This document shows positions 33,525-42,927 of a stretch of DNA of 64,000 nt, one piece after another. A model generated the notes under the pieces. That model saw only the letters and a list, made by a program, of their open reading frames with translations. It did not search any database and was not told the DNA's origin. The translations under genes were made by a program, and so were the position numbers. This DNA comes from Arthrobacter sp. SPG23 (GTDB lineage: Bacteria; Actinomycetota; Actinomycetes; Actinomycetales; Micrococcaceae). Numbering within the stretch: position 1 is the stretch's first letter; every line of letters starts with the position of its first letter. The DNA is taken from contig NZ_JYCN01000022.1 of the NCBI RefSeq assembly GCF_000876655.1, forward strand, positions 248,001 to 312,000. The letters run 5' to 3'.

Positions 33525-33745
33525 GCTGCTTATTCTCCTTGTGCAGTTGTGGTCTGCGGACCGCGCTGGGCCCTGCCACAGTTGGATGATCGGGCTGGAT
33601 CTCCAACATTTCAATGATTCAGTGGTGCCGGTCTCCCGGCGAGAGGGGAATTAACCCTCGGCAGTATCTTCTTGTCGAAAGTCTGCGGGACTCACTTCCG
33701 GCGAGTGCTTCGTACCTCAGCCCTCACCGTCCGTTCATTCCTCGA

Positions 33746-34174
33746 CTATTCGACAGTGATACCCATGGAGCGGGCGGTGCCGGCGATGATCTTCGCTGCG
33801 CCTTCGAGGCTGGTGGCGTTGAGGTCTTCCATCTTGGTGGAGGCGATCTCGTTGACCTGGGCCTGGGTCAGCTTGGCAACCTTGACGGTGTGCGGGGTAG
33901 CTGAACCCTTGGCGACGCCTGCAGCCTTCTTGATGAGCTCTGCAGCCGGCGGGGTCTTGGTGATGAACGTGAACGAGCGGTCTTCGTAGACCGTGATTTC
34001 AACAGGAATAACGTTGCCGCGCTGGGCTTCCGTCGCAGCGTTGTACGCCTTGCAGAATTCCATGATGTTGACACCGTGCTGGCCAAGCGCAGGACCGATC
34101 GGCGGGGCCGGGTTGGCGGCACCTGCCTGGATCTGCAGCTTGATGAGGCCGGTGACCTTCTTCTTGGGAGCCAA
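33746..34174 (-). CDS. rplK: 50S ribosomal protein L11
   Basis: L11 (142 residues) binds the GTPase-associated region of 23S rRNA and is the target of thiostrepton-type antibiotics. [38 protein letters not shown] and the C-terminal [12 protein letters not shown] are diagnostic. The start codon is TTG (34174), forced by the invariant APKKK N-terminus and the GAGAAGGA site upstream. A TTG start for rplK may lower its initiation. Confidence 0.97.
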   Translation of the reverse strand: MAPKKKVTGLIKLQIQAGAANPAPPIGPALGQHGVNIMEFCKAYNAATEAQRGNVIPVEITVYEDRSFTFITKTPPAAELIKKAAGVAKGSATPHTVKVAKLTQAQVNEIASTKMEDLNATSLEGAAKIIAGTARSMGITVE

Positions 34175-34305
34175 TGTAGGGTCCTTCTCTCAATTACGTC
34201 CTGGGACACAGGAGCGTGCCTCAGGTTGGTGGCCGCCATGGCGAGGCGGCCGGCCGCTTCGTGGCTGCTAAGCGGGCAGCCCCGGAGCGAATTCTGTGGG
34301 TATTG

Positions 34306-35139
34306 CTAGATCTTGGTGACCTGGTTGAATGCCAGGGTGACCGGGGTCTCGCGTTCGAAGATGGAGACCAGCACCACGAGGGTCTGGGAATCGACCTTGA
34401 TCTCGGAGATCGTGGCGGGGAGGGTCTCGAACGGACCTTCCTTGACGATGACGGACTCGCCAACTTCGAAGTCGACGTCCACGGGGGCCGCAGCGTGCTT
34501 GACGGGCTTGCCCTTCTCGGCCTGCTCTTCTTCGAAGACGGGGGCGAGCATGGAGAAGACCTCGTCCAGGCGCAGCGGTACCGGGTTGTGGGCGTTGCCC
34601 ACGAAGCCAGTGACACCCGGAGTGTGCCGAACGGCACCCCAGGAGGCATCCGTCAGGTCCATGCGGACCAGCACGTAGCCGGGGATGCGGACGCGGTTGA
34701 TGACCTTGCGCTGGGCGTTCTTGATCTCCACGACTTCTTCCATGGGAACCTGGATTTCGAAGATGTAATCTTCCATGTCCAGGGTCTGGATGCGGGTTTC
34801 AAGGTTGGCCTTCACACGGTTTTCGTAACCTGCGTAGGAGTGGATGACGTACCAGTCGCCTTCCTGGCGGCGCAGCTTGGCCTTGAACTCCTCGGCCGGG
34901 TCAACCTCGGCCTTGGCGGCCGCAGCGGCCAGGGCGTCAGCCTCGTCGTCGTCGGAGCCAGCGCCGGCTTCGGCGTCAGCTTCAGCGTCGTCAGCGTCGG
35001 TTTCAGAGGAATCGTCGATGGAATCGGGCGCAGCAGACTCAACCTCGGACTCTTCCCCGGCTACCGCCGCGGCGTCTGTTGCGCTGTCCGTGGACCCATC
35101 CAGCTCAGTCTCAGTTACCTCGAGCTCCTGCTCAGACAC
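34306..35139 (-). CDS. nusG: Transcription elongation factor NusG with acidic N-terminal extension
   Basis: NusG binds RNA polymerase through its NGN domain and Rho or S10 through its KOW domain. The NGN domain starts near residue 95 ([19 protein letters not shown]) and the KOW domain carries [18 protein letters not shown]. About 90 N-terminal residues form a highly acidic Asp/Glu/Ser/Ala extension, as in other actinobacteria. I choose the GTG at 35139 because AGGAG lies 5 nt upstream; an in-frame ATG at 35169 lacks this. It is downstream of secE. Confidence 0.95.
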   Translation of the reverse strand: MSEQELEVTETELDGSTDSATDAAAVAGEESEVESAAPDSIDDSSETDADDAEADAEAGAGSDDDEADALAAAAAKAEVDPAEEFKAKLRRQEGDWYVIHSYAGYENRVKANLETRIQTLDMEDYIFEIQVPMEEVVEIKNAQRKVINRVRIPGYVLVRMDLTDASWGAVRHTPGVTGFVGNAHNPVPLRLDEVFSMLAPVFEEEQAEKGKPVKHAAAPVDVDFEVGESVIVKEGPFETLPATISEIKVDSQTLVVLVSIFERETPVTLAFNQVTKI

Positions 35140-35255
35140 TTGGTCTCCTGCTTCCTCATTGCCTAACATGCCTATTTAAATGGCTCAATTCCGCACACCC
35201 CGTGAATGCTTCCGGATTATCGGGAGCATTCCACGCAGTCTGCGGACGGATCGCC

Positions 35256-35540
35256 TTAGCGGTCCGTGGGGCCTGTGCCGCCGAAGACCCAGCTCACTCC
35301 GGTCCCGAAAGCCAAGTCCAGGACGGTAACAATGAGCATCATGATGATCACGAACACCAGCACCACGAGCGTGTAGTTGATCAGTTCCTTGCGGGTGGGT
35401 GCTACGACCTTCTTCAGTTCGCCGATGACCTGGCGGATGAAGAGTGCGATGCGAGCGAAGAAGCCGGACTTGGCGGCGTTCTTGGCGGGGCGGCCCTTGG
35501 AGCTGCTTGCAGCCGTTTCGGTCACCTGGTCCTCACTCAT
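35256..35540 (-). CDS. secE: Preprotein translocase subunit SecE
   Basis: SecE (94 residues) clamps the SecY channel. After a charged N-terminal region comes the amphipathic helix FFARIALFIRQVIGELKKVV, the PTRKEL turn and one transmembrane helix (YTLVVLVFVIIMMLIVTVLD). Gene order tRNA-Trp, secE, nusG, rplK, rplA is the standard actinobacterial arrangement. Confidence 0.97.
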   Translation of the reverse strand: MSEDQVTETAASSSKGRPAKNAAKSGFFARIALFIRQVIGELKKVVAPTRKELINYTLVVLVFVIIMMLIVTVLDLAFGTGVSWVFGGTGPTDR

Positions 35541-35622
35541 CCTCGCAAATGTCGGATTACCCGGCTCTGAACTGAACCATGGTTGCTGCGCTGGCTCCGG
35601 CTAACCGCCGGAACCGCTTGCG

Positions 35623-35695
35623 CAGGGCAGACAGGACTCGAACCTGCAACCTGCGGTTTTGGAGACCGCTGCGCTACCAATTGCGCCACTACCCT
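35623..35695 (-). tRNA. tRNA-Trp (anticodon CCA)
   Basis: 73 nt on the minus strand: acceptor AGGGTAG pairing with CTGCCCT, D-loop AATTGGTAG, anticodon arm cggtct-CCA-aaaccg and T-loop GGTTCGAGTCC. The CCA tail is not encoded. Position just upstream of secE is the usual one for tRNA-Trp. Confidence 0.98.
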
Positions 35696-35957
35696 ATGGA
35701 TCGAAAACCAATCAGACCACACTTCCCGCGGACTTCACGGGGCGCAGGCCATCATCGTGTTTTCAACACCGGAGAACTAGTCTACGCAACAACTGCGCTT
35801 ACGTCGAACCAGCCTCATTTCGGACCTTCTTCGGACTGCCAAGGCCTGCCGACCGGGACACGGTCACATTCCTGGCCGTCACGCTGAACGATCCGCTGAA
35901 CAGCATAGAGTAGATCTCGTCGAATCCCACATCCAGCCATCGAGCTGCAAGCGAAGA

Positions 35958-37187
35958 ATGGACCCCGCCATGCCTGCCGCCCGCGTTTCCCAACGCATTT
36001 CCGCTATCGCCGAATCCGCCACCCTGGCCGTTGATGCCAAGGCCAAGGCACTCAAGGCAGCCGGACGGCCGGTTATCGGCTTCGGCGCCGGGGAACCCGA
36101 CTTCCCGACCCCCGGCTACATCGTTCAGGCTGCCATTGAGGCCGCCAGCCAGCCGAAGTACCACCGCTACTCCCCTGCCGGCGGGCTGCCGGAGCTCAAG
36201 CAGGCCATTGCGGACAAGACGCTGCGGGATTCCGGCTACAAAGCCGAGGCGTCACAGGTCCTGGTTACCAACGGCGGCAAGCAGGCCGTCTACAACACGT
36301 TCGCCACGCTGGTCGATCCGGGCGACGAAATCATTGTTCCCACCCCGTTCTGGACCACCTACCCGGAAGCCATCCGGCTGGCCGGCGGCGTTCCGGTTGA
36401 GGTCTTCGCCGGCCCGGAACAGGACTACCTCGTCACTGTGCAGCAGCTGGAAGCGGCCCTGACCGAGCGCACCAAGATCCTGCTGTTCGTGTCGCCGTCC
36501 AACCCCACCGGTTCCGTGTACTCGCCGGAGCAGGTCCGCGAGATCGGTCTCTGGGCGGCTTCCAAGGGGCTGTGGGTTGTGACCGACGAAATTTACGAAC
36601 ACCTGACCTACGACGGCGTCCCCTTCACCTCCATTGCCACGGCGGTTCCCGAACTCGGCGACAAGGTGGTTATCCTCAACGGCGTCGCCAAGACCTACGC
36701 CATGACCGGCTGGCGGGTGGGCTGGATGATCGGTCCGGCGGACGTCATTAAGGCCGCCACCAACCTGCAGTCCCACGCCACGTCCAACGTCTCCAACATC
36801 ATGCAGATTGCTGCCCTCGCCGCCGTCTCCGGCCCGCTCACTGCGGTGGACGAAATGAAGGTGGCCTTCGACCGCCGCCGGAAGGCAATTGTCGCGGGCC
36901 TGAACGCCATCGACGGTGTGGAATGCCCGACGCCGAAGGGCGCCTTTTACGTCTACGCGGACGTCCGCGGCCTGCTGGGCAAGGAATTCGAGACGGCGAA
37001 CGGTACCGTCCGCCCGCAGACATCCGCCGAACTCGCTGCGCTCATCCTGGATGAGGTAGAGGTTGCAGTCGTTCCGGGCGAGGCTTTCGGCCCCTCGGGC
37101 TACCTGCGCCTCTCCTACGCCCTTGGCGACGACGATCTCGCCACCGGCGTGGCCCGGCTCCAGGGTTTCCTCGGCAAAGCCAAGTAG
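35958..37187 (+). CDS. aspC: Class I pyridoxal-phosphate aminotransferase (aspartate aminotransferase type)
   Basis: 409 residues, fold-type I. Signatures: [17 protein letters not shown] (residues ~38-54), [14 protein letters not shown] with the conserved Asn, [12 protein letters not shown], and the PLP lysine in [16 protein letters not shown] (about residue 243). The C-terminal arginine that binds the carboxylate is in GYLRLSYAL. This subfamily (I-gamma) is annotated as aspartate transaminase; related prephenate or other amino-acid use cannot be excluded. A TAGAGT -10-like box lies 50 nt upstream. ATG at 35958 or 35970 are both possible. Confidence 0.9.
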   Translation: MDPAMPAARVSQRISAIAESATLAVDAKAKALKAAGRPVIGFGAGEPDFPTPGYIVQAAIEAASQPKYHRYSPAGGLPELKQAIADKTLRDSGYKAEASQVLVTNGGKQAVYNTFATLVDPGDEIIVPTPFWTTYPEAIRLAGGVPVEVFAGPEQDYLVTVQQLEAALTERTKILLFVSPSNPTGSVYSPEQVREIGLWAASKGLWVVTDEIYEHLTYDGVPFTSIATAVPELGDKVVILNGVAKTYAMTGWRVGWMIGPADVIKAATNLQSHATSNVSNIMQIAALAAVSGPLTAVDEMKVAFDRRRKAIVAGLNAIDGVECPTPKGAFYVYADVRGLLGKEFETANGTVRPQTSAELAALILDEVEVAVVPGEAFGPSGYLRLSYALGDDDLATGVARLQGFLGKAK

Positions 37188-37216
37188 GCACGCTCTCTCA
37201 CTTTTCGCAGGAAAAG

Positions 37217-37263
37217 CGCAGGCGCTCTCTCACTTTTGTCAGGAAAGTGAGAGAGCGCCTGCG
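37217..37263. repeat. Perfect 20-bp palindrome with degenerate flanking copies
   Basis: Arms 37217-37236 and 37244-37263 pair without mismatch around the loop tgtcagg, between two convergent genes. A direct copy of one arm (gctctctcacttttcgcagg) precedes it at ~37193, and a degenerate inverted copy (caggaagtgagggagcgtctg) follows at ~37273. It could serve as a bidirectional terminator, but the extra copies suggest a repetitive palindromic (REP-like) element. Confidence 0.8.
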
Positions 37264-37300
37264 TTTGGGCGACAGGAAGTGAGGGAGCGTCTGTGGCGCG

Positions 37301-37987
37301 CTAGAGGAGCCTGCGTTCGGCCGCCCACTTGGTCAGTTCGTGGCGGCTGGACAGCTGAAGTTTCCGCAGCACGGCGGAGACGTGGGTTTCCACGGTCTTG
37401 ATCGAGATGAAGAGCTCCTTGGCCACTTCCTTGTAGCTGTAGCCCCTGGCGATGAGCCGCATGACCTCCAGCTCACGGGCCGAAAGGCGGTCCAGTTCGT
37501 CGTCGGCAATATTCGCCGGAGCCGTCCCGAACGCGTCCAGGACGAACCCGGCCAGCCGCGGCGAAAAGACAGCATCGCCGCCGGCCACGCGCAGCACGGC
37601 ATCGGTGATTTCCGCACCCGAGATGCTCTTGGTCACATATCCGCGGGCGCCGGCGCGGATGACGGACACGACGTCCTCGGCCGCGTCCGAGACACTCAGC
37701 GCGAGGAACCGGGTGCTGCCCAGCAGGGCGGCAGAACCGGCAATGACCTCGCGGCCGCCGCCGCCCAGCCCGCCCGGCAGGTGCACGTCCAGCAGCACCA
37801 CCTCCGGACTGGTCTGCGCGATCACGGCCATGGCCTGTTCAACCGTTCCCGCCTCGCCCACCACGGTGACCCGGGCATCCAGGTCCGCTTTGAGCCCCGA
37901 CCGGAAAATGGCGTGGTCGTCCACAATGACCACGCGGACCGCCGGGGCGCCACCGGCTTCCGCACTCCCTGCTTCGACGTTGTTCAC
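37301..37987 (-). CDS. LuxR-type response regulator (NarL/LiaR family)
   Basis: 228 residues. Receiver domain: acidic pocket VVIVDDHAIFRSGLKADL, phospho-acceptor Asp in VVLLDVHLPGG (about residue 66) and the conserved Lys in GYVTKSISG. C-terminal helix-turn-helix: LSARELEVMRLIARGYSYKE and KTVETHVSAVLRKL. It overlaps the kinase gene by 4 nt, so the two form a co-expressed two-component system, probably sensing envelope state and acting on the divergent PspC genes. Confidence 0.93.
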   Translation of the reverse strand: MNNVEAGSAEAGGAPAVRVVIVDDHAIFRSGLKADLDARVTVVGEAGTVEQAMAVIAQTSPEVVLLDVHLPGGLGGGGREVIAGSAALLGSTRFLALSVSDAAEDVVSVIRAGARGYVTKSISGAEITDAVLRVAGGDAVFSPRLAGFVLDAFGTAPANIADDELDRLSARELEVMRLIARGYSYKEVAKELFISIKTVETHVSAVLRKLQLSSRHELTKWAAERRLL

Positions 37988-39411
37988 GACTTTCCCTCTC
38001 CGTTGTCCGCGGCGTCGGACGGCAGCTTGAGCCGCACTTCCGTGCCGTCCGGGCTGCTGCTGATGACGGCGGTACCGCCGTGCCGGTTCATCCGCCCGAC
38101 AATCGATTCCCGGACCCCCATACGGTCCTCCGGAACCGACGCGGGGTCAAAGCCGGGCCCGCGGTCCTTGACGTAAACTTCCGCGCCGCCGTCGGCTACC
38201 TCAAGATAGACCGATACCGTCCCGCCGCCATGGCGGGACGCATTCACCATGGCCTCGCGGCTGGCCTGCACCAGCGCTTCATGCCTTGCGGTCATGGCGG
38301 TGTCTCCCACACTGACCACGTCCACGGCATTGCCCAGGGAATCCTCCACCTCCGCGGCAGCTGCCCTGATGCGGTCCGAGAGCTGCCCTGCCTCCTTGCC
38401 GGGGTCACGGTACAGCCAGCCCCGCAACTCCCGTTCCTGCGCGCGGGCCAGCCGCAGGACGTCGTTCTCGTTGCCTGACCGGCGCTGAATCAGCGCGAGA
38501 GTCTGCAGGACGGAATCGTGCAGGTGGGCGGCAATCTCCGCCCGTTCCGTTGCACGGACCCGGCCCGCGCGTTCCGCTTCAAGGTCCCGCCAGAATTTCA
38601 AGCCCCACGGAAGCAGCACCAGGGCCACGCCGCCAAGGACCGCCACGGAGGCCAGGAGCGCCAGCCAGGTCTGCTCCCAGGAACCGGAGCCCGACACCAT
38701 CACCAGTACGCCTGCCACCACCAGGGCGAGTCCGGCGGCGAGCCTGGCCCAGCCGCCGGCCTGGTCTGCCTTGGTCTTGTCGAGGAGTCCGGCCCTGCGG
38801 GTTTCGTCCAGCTGTATCCAGGCGATGGCGGCCCCGCCAAGGATCGCCGCAACCGGGATCAGCGTCCCCAGCGGGACGTCGACACCCACCATGCGCGCGA
38901 TCAGGATCCCGCCAGCCAGCAGCAGGCCTGCGCCCAGGAGGACTTCCTTGCCGTACGGCATGCCCCTGACGCGGAACCACGGGGCGGTGGCGGCCTCCGC
39001 GCCATTCGTCCCCCCGGTCAGCCCGCCAGCAGCCCCCGGGCCGGTCCCGGGCGCCATGCCATGAAGCGGCGCACCGGGGAGTGGGCCCGCTGCCGGGAAG
39101 GCGGCAGCGGCAGGCACCGGGCCGGAACCACAATCCGGCGGCAGCGGCAGCCCGGGCGCGCTGACGGCCGGGGCAATAGGCGACGCCGGGCGCCGCGCGT
39201 TCCGCTTCGCATTCTCGTCGGCAGTCGGGACCATGATCCAAAGCCACGCATAAAATGCCAGCCCTGCTCCCCCGGCGAGCGCGGCCACCACCATACCGAT
39301 CCTGACCATCCGCACGGGCCAGCCCAAATGGGCGGCCAGGCCCGCACAGACGCCCGCGATGACGCGGTCGCTGCTGCGGACCAGCGGAGGGCGGGTAATG
39401 GCCGTTGTCAT
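37984..39411 (-). CDS. PspC-domain sensor histidine kinase
   Basis: 475 residues. An N-terminal PspC domain (VIAGVCAGLAAHLGWPVRMV, FYAWLWIMVP) is followed by a Pro/Ala-rich cytoplasmic loop, four or five further hydrophobic helices (residues ~155-270), then the HisKA_3 helix with phospho-accepting His in IAAHLHDSVLQTLALIQ, and a HATPase domain (EAMVNASRHGGGTV, VKDRGPGFD). Similar to the actinobacterial kinases paired with PspC proteins (LiaS/VraS-like logic). Upstream of, and overlapping, its regulator. Confidence 0.93.
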   Translation of the reverse strand: MTTAITRPPLVRSSDRVIAGVCAGLAAHLGWPVRMVRIGMVVAALAGGAGLAFYAWLWIMVPTADENAKRNARRPASPIAPAVSAPGLPLPPDCGSGPVPAAAAFPAAGPLPGAPLHGMAPGTGPGAAGGLTGGTNGAEAATAPWFRVRGMPYGKEVLLGAGLLLAGGILIARMVGVDVPLGTLIPVAAILGGAAIAWIQLDETRRAGLLDKTKADQAGGWARLAAGLALVVAGVLVMVSGSGSWEQTWLALLASVAVLGGVALVLLPWGLKFWRDLEAERAGRVRATERAEIAAHLHDSVLQTLALIQRRSGNENDVLRLARAQERELRGWLYRDPGKEAGQLSDRIRAAAAEVEDSLGNAVDVVSVGDTAMTARHEALVQASREAMVNASRHGGGTVSVYLEVADGGAEVYVKDRGPGFDPASVPEDRMGVRESIVGRMNRHGGTAVISSSPDGTEVRLKLPSDAADNGEGKS

Positions 39412-39535
39412 GTGTCAATCCAAACACGGATCAGGGTTCCACACGTCTGGTTTCAGCCGGAACCGGGGGTCAGTCAGGGGTCGCTCAGGGTGTTCCCCAA
39501 TAGAGCGGCGGCGACAGGGACGGCAGGATCGAAGT

Positions 39536-41125
39536 ATGAACTCGCACAATGCATACCCCGAGGAAGATCCGCTGCCGTCCGGCCGTCCCGATTCCGGCTC
39601 CGCCGCTTCAGCGGATGACACATCCGACGCCGGATCAGTCCAGGAAGGTGACAACGCCGGCCCGGTCCAGGATGGCCCGGGCCCTGCGCAGGACACCTTT
39701 CCTGGCGGCCCGCCGCCGCTTTACCCGAATGCCCACTTCCCGGATGCCCGGCCGGCGGATGCCCCCTACGCTTACCCGCAGTCGCAGCCCCAGAACTTCT
39801 TCAGCTGGGTCCGGAGCCACGGCATTCAGCGTGGACGGGACCGCTGGATAGGCGGTGTGGCCAGCGGCATCGCCCACCGGCTGGGGGTCGATCCGCTGAT
39901 CGTCCGGGGCGTCTTCATTGTCCTGTCCATCTTCGCCGGCATCGGAGTGCTGCTCTATGGCATCGCCTGGGCACTGCTGCCGGAGCCCGACGGCCGCATC
40001 CACGTACAGGAAGCCGGCGCCGGACGCTGGTCCACGGGCATGACCGGAGCCCTCATCACCACAGTGATCGGCTTTCCCAGCCTGGGCAGCGGATTCTGGG
40101 GCTGGGAGCGCAACGGATTCGGCGGCTTCTTCTGGACCGTCTTCTGGATAGCCGGAGCCATCTATCTCATCTATTACCTCTCCCAGCGCGATAAGGCCAC
40201 CCATGGAGCGCCCCTGATGAACACCAGCACGGAAGGCGACGCAACCACCGGCCGAACCGCCTTCGCAGCCACGTCGCCGGCCGGCACCTCGTCCCCTGCC
40301 CCCGGCGCACCCTACGAACCCGGCGCCTTTGCGGGCGGCCCATACGCCACCGGCCCGTACACGGGCGGCACCCACTCAGGCAGCCCTTCCGCCAGCGGCC
40401 CGTACGACGGCGGCGTTCCCGGCTCGGGCGGTTACGGCCCCACCCCGCCATACGGCGGCAGCTACGGCGGGCCGTCCGCTCCCGCGCCGAAGGCGCCTAA
40501 CCTTGGCCCGGGCGCCCCCGCCGTCGCGGTAACGGCCGGCCTTGCCCTCCTGGTGGGCGGCGGCATCAAAGCCCTCGAAGCCCTCAACGTCACCAACCTC
40601 GGTGACGCCACCAACGCGGTGGTGTGGGCCAGCGGCGCGGCCGTCCTGGGCCTCGGCATCCTCGTCGCGGGACTCAGGGGCCGGACCTCCGGAATCCTTG
40701 GATTCTTTGCCGTTGTGGCCCTCATCATCGGCGGGATCTTCAACGTGGTGCCCAACGGAGACCGCTTCCGCTTCCAGAACGCGGACTGGAACCCGGCCAG
40801 CATCGAACAAGCGCGGCAGGGCTTCGACATCACCGGCGGCAGCGGAACCGCTGACCTGACAAGGCTGAACATCACCCCGCCGCTGGGCACCGACGTCGTC
40901 ATTCCCCTGGATGTCACTGCCAGCAACCTGACCGTCATCATTCCGAACACCGTACCCGTGGAAATCCGCGCGGACATGACCCTGGGCAACCTCAACGAAG
41001 GCTCACAGAATCACGGGGGCATGACCTCCAAGCAGAGCAACTACAACACGGACAAGCCGGGCGCCGCGCTCATCCTCGAGATCGACGGCACCATGAGCAA
41101 CATCACCATCCAGGAAGGAAACTGA
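39536..41125 (+). CDS. PspC-domain membrane protein with LiaF-like C-terminal domain
   Basis: 529 residues. Acidic/Pro-rich N-terminus (1-85), PspC domain (~88-160: RWIGGVASGIAHRLGVDPLI, then GVLLYGIAWALLPEPDG), one more helix, a Gly/Pro/Ser/Tyr-rich linker of about 90 residues, several transmembrane helices (~330-430) and a C-terminal beta-rich domain rich in Asn/Thr/Asp (NLTVIIPNTVPVEIRADMTL) resembling the LiaF cell-wall-stress domain. Divergent from the PspC kinase, and probably its output or negative regulator. Start chosen at ATG 39536 behind GGCAGGA. Confidence 0.88.
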   Translation: MNSHNAYPEEDPLPSGRPDSGSAASADDTSDAGSVQEGDNAGPVQDGPGPAQDTFPGGPPPLYPNAHFPDARPADAPYAYPQSQPQNFFSWVRSHGIQRGRDRWIGGVASGIAHRLGVDPLIVRGVFIVLSIFAGIGVLLYGIAWALLPEPDGRIHVQEAGAGRWSTGMTGALITTVIGFPSLGSGFWGWERNGFGGFFWTVFWIAGAIYLIYYLSQRDKATHGAPLMNTSTEGDATTGRTAFAATSPAGTSSPAPGAPYEPGAFAGGPYATGPYTGGTHSGSPSASGPYDGGVPGSGGYGPTPPYGGSYGGPSAPAPKAPNLGPGAPAVAVTAGLALLVGGGIKALEALNVTNLGDATNAVVWASGAAVLGLGILVAGLRGRTSGILGFFAVVALIIGGIFNVVPNGDRFRFQNADWNPASIEQARQGFDITGGSGTADLTRLNITPPLGTDVVIPLDVTASNLTVIIPNTVPVEIRADMTLGNLNEGSQNHGGMTSKQSNYNTDKPGAALILEIDGTMSNITIQEGN

Positions 41126-41126
41126 C

Positions 41127-41453
41127 GTGAGCAGCTACGAACCTGCCCCGGACACCGCACCGCAGGCCCAAGGACAGGCCAAAGAACAGCCACATGCCTC
41201 AGCGACGGAACCCTCCCGAAGCGCAGGCGCACGGCACGGCGGCCAGTCACCGGCCCGGGTGGGCACAGTGGTCTGGGGCCTCATCGTCCTGGCGCTGGCG
41301 GCGTTGATCATCATCGGCCAGCTTGGCATCGTGGTGCTGAACGGCACCTACGTGCTCATCGGCCTGATGATCGGTGCCGGCGCCGCACTGGTGGTTGGCG
41401 GCCTCCTCTCAGCCCGCAGACGTGACAAAGAAACCACAACAGGGAAGTCTTGA
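41127..41453 (+). CDS. Small two-helix membrane protein
   Basis: 108 residues, GTG start 1 nt after the previous stop, so translation is coupled. The N-terminal half is polar and Ala/Gln/Ser-rich; residues ~45-68 and ~73-95 form two hydrophobic helices (VVWGLIVLALAALIIIGQLG, YVLIGLMIGAGAALVVGGLL) followed by a basic tail. No known domain is evident. Its place between two PspC genes points to the same envelope-stress system. Confidence 0.85.
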   Translation: MSSYEPAPDTAPQAQGQAKEQPHASATEPSRSAGARHGGQSPARVGTVVWGLIVLALAALIIIGQLGIVVLNGTYVLIGLMIGAGAALVVGGLLSARRRDKETTTGKS

Positions 41454-41456
41454 GCC

Positions 41457-41714
41457 ATGGATAAGTTCTTCAGCATCGTCAGGGGCCTCGGCCTGAAGCG
41501 CGGACCGCAACGGTGGCTGGGCGGTGTGTGCGGAGGCATCGCCGCAAAGCTCAACGTGGATGTTGCCTTCGTGCGGATCGCGTTCCTGCTCCTCAGCCTC
41601 CTGCCCGGCCCGGCCTTCGTGTTTTATCTGGCAGCATGGCTCATCCTCCCGGACCAGCGGAACGCCATCATCCTGCAATCCTTCCTGGACAAACGCTCGA
41701 TCAACGGATCCTGA
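41457..41714 (+). CDS. Small PspC-domain protein
   Basis: 85 residues that are almost entirely a PspC domain: KRGPQRWLGGVCGGIAAKLN, VDVAFVRIAFLLLSLLPGPA and FVFYLAAWLILPDQ. It starts 3 nt after the previous gene and is followed by a strong terminator, so it ends a three-gene operon. It probably binds or senses the membrane alongside the PspC kinase. Confidence 0.93.
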   Translation: MDKFFSIVRGLGLKRGPQRWLGGVCGGIAAKLNVDVAFVRIAFLLLSLLPGPAFVFYLAAWLILPDQRNAIILQSFLDKRSINGS

Positions 41715-41724
41715 CCACGGGTCC

Positions 41725-41756
41725 AAGGGCCCCCGCTCTCCGGAGCGGGGGCCCTT
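41725..41756 (+). terminator. Terminator of the PspC operon
   Basis: A perfect 14-bp stem (aagggcccccgctc with gagcgggggccctt, loop tccg) lies 10 nt after the stop, followed by tcgttcg. Strong intrinsic terminator. Confidence 0.88.
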
Positions 41757-41884
41757 TCGTTCGCCATGGATGACCGGCCCTTTGTAACCGGTTTGTGTCG
41801 TAACCCACACTCCCCACTAGAATCTAGGTGAGCTCAGCGTGGCGCTCTGCCTGTACACCCCCTCACCAGGATTTGAGCCGAGAC

Positions 41885-42910
41885 ATGAAAATTGGAATTC
41901 TCACCAGCGGTGGCGACTGCCCCGGACTGAACGCCGTCATCCGCGGTGCCGTCCTCAAAGGGATCGCCATCCACGGCCACGAATTCGTAGGTTTCCTCGA
42001 CGGCTGGCGCGGCGTCGTCGAAGGCGACGTCATCGACATCCCCCGGACCATGGTCCGCGGCATCGCGAAGCAGGGCGGTACCATCCTCGGCACTTCCCGG
42101 ACCAACCCGTTCGAAAACGGCGGTGGCCCCGAGGTCATCAAGGGCCACATGGACCGGCTCGGCATCGACGCGATCATCGCCATTGGCGGCGAAGGAACAC
42201 TGGCCGCAGCCAAGCGGCTGACCGACGCCGGCCTGAAGATCGTCGGTGTTCCCAAGACCGTGGACAACGACCTTGACGCCACGGACTACACCTTCGGCTT
42301 CGACACCGCCGTCCAGATCGCCACCGAGGCCATCGACCGCCTCCGCACCACCGGCGAGTCCCACCACCGCTGCATGATCGCCGAAGTCATGGGCCGCCAC
42401 GTGGGCTGGATCGCGCTGCATGCGGGCATGGCCTCAGGCGCCCACGCAATCCTCATTCCGGAGCAGAAGGCCTCCATGGACCAGATCACCGAGTGGGTGC
42501 AGGAAGCCCACGCCCGCGGCCGCGCACCCTTGGTGGTTGTAGCCGAGGGCTTCGTCCCGGAAGGCCAGGAAACGCCGCACTCAGAGCGCGGGCTGGATAC
42601 TTTCGGACGCCCGCGGCTGGGCGGCATCGCCGAAATGCTGGCTCCGGAGCTCGAGGCGCGCACCGGCATTGAGACCCGGGCAACGGTTCTTGGCCACATC
42701 CAGCGCGGCGGCGTCCCCTCCGCGTTCGACCGTGTCCTGGCCACACGCCTGGGCATGGCCGCCATCGACTCGGTGGTAGACCAGCGCTGGGGCACCATGG
42801 TGTCGCTCCACGGGACCGACATCGTCCACGTTGGCTTCGATGCCGCCCTGGGCAACCTCAAGCGCGTTCCGCAGGACCGCTACGACGAGGCCGCCGTCCT
42901 CTTCGGCTAG
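41885..42910 (+). CDS. pfkA: 6-phosphofructokinase
   Basis: 341 residues. Converts fructose-6-phosphate to fructose-1,6-bisphosphate. The nucleotide loop is GGDCPGLNAVIRG (residues 9-21), the phosphoryl-donor motif is GGEGTL (about 99-104), and the catalytic loop is PKTVDNDLDATDYTFGFDTA. A glycine in GGEG, where PPi-dependent enzymes have Asp, argues for ATP, although the Lys in PKT is shared with PPi types. ATG at 41885 is preferred over the in-frame GTG at 41828. A TAGAAT -10 at 41818 gives a ~55-nt leader. Confidence 0.95.
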   Translation: MKIGILTSGGDCPGLNAVIRGAVLKGIAIHGHEFVGFLDGWRGVVEGDVIDIPRTMVRGIAKQGGTILGTSRTNPFENGGGPEVIKGHMDRLGIDAIIAIGGEGTLAAAKRLTDAGLKIVGVPKTVDNDLDATDYTFGFDTAVQIATEAIDRLRTTGESHHRCMIAEVMGRHVGWIALHAGMASGAHAILIPEQKASMDQITEWVQEAHARGRAPLVVVAEGFVPEGQETPHSERGLDTFGRPRLGGIAEMLAPELEARTGIETRATVLGHIQRGGVPSAFDRVLATRLGMAAIDSVVDQRWGTMVSLHGTDIVHVGFDAALGNLKRVPQDRYDEAAVLFG

Positions 42911-42927
42911 GCCGACCAGCCGCAGCA

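Noticed and set aside
41828-41884. GTG at 41828 as start of pfkA
   Set aside because: The 19 added residues have no similarity to the family; MKIGILTSGG at 41885 is the standard start. The GTG is only 4 nt after the -10, too near for a leaderless start.
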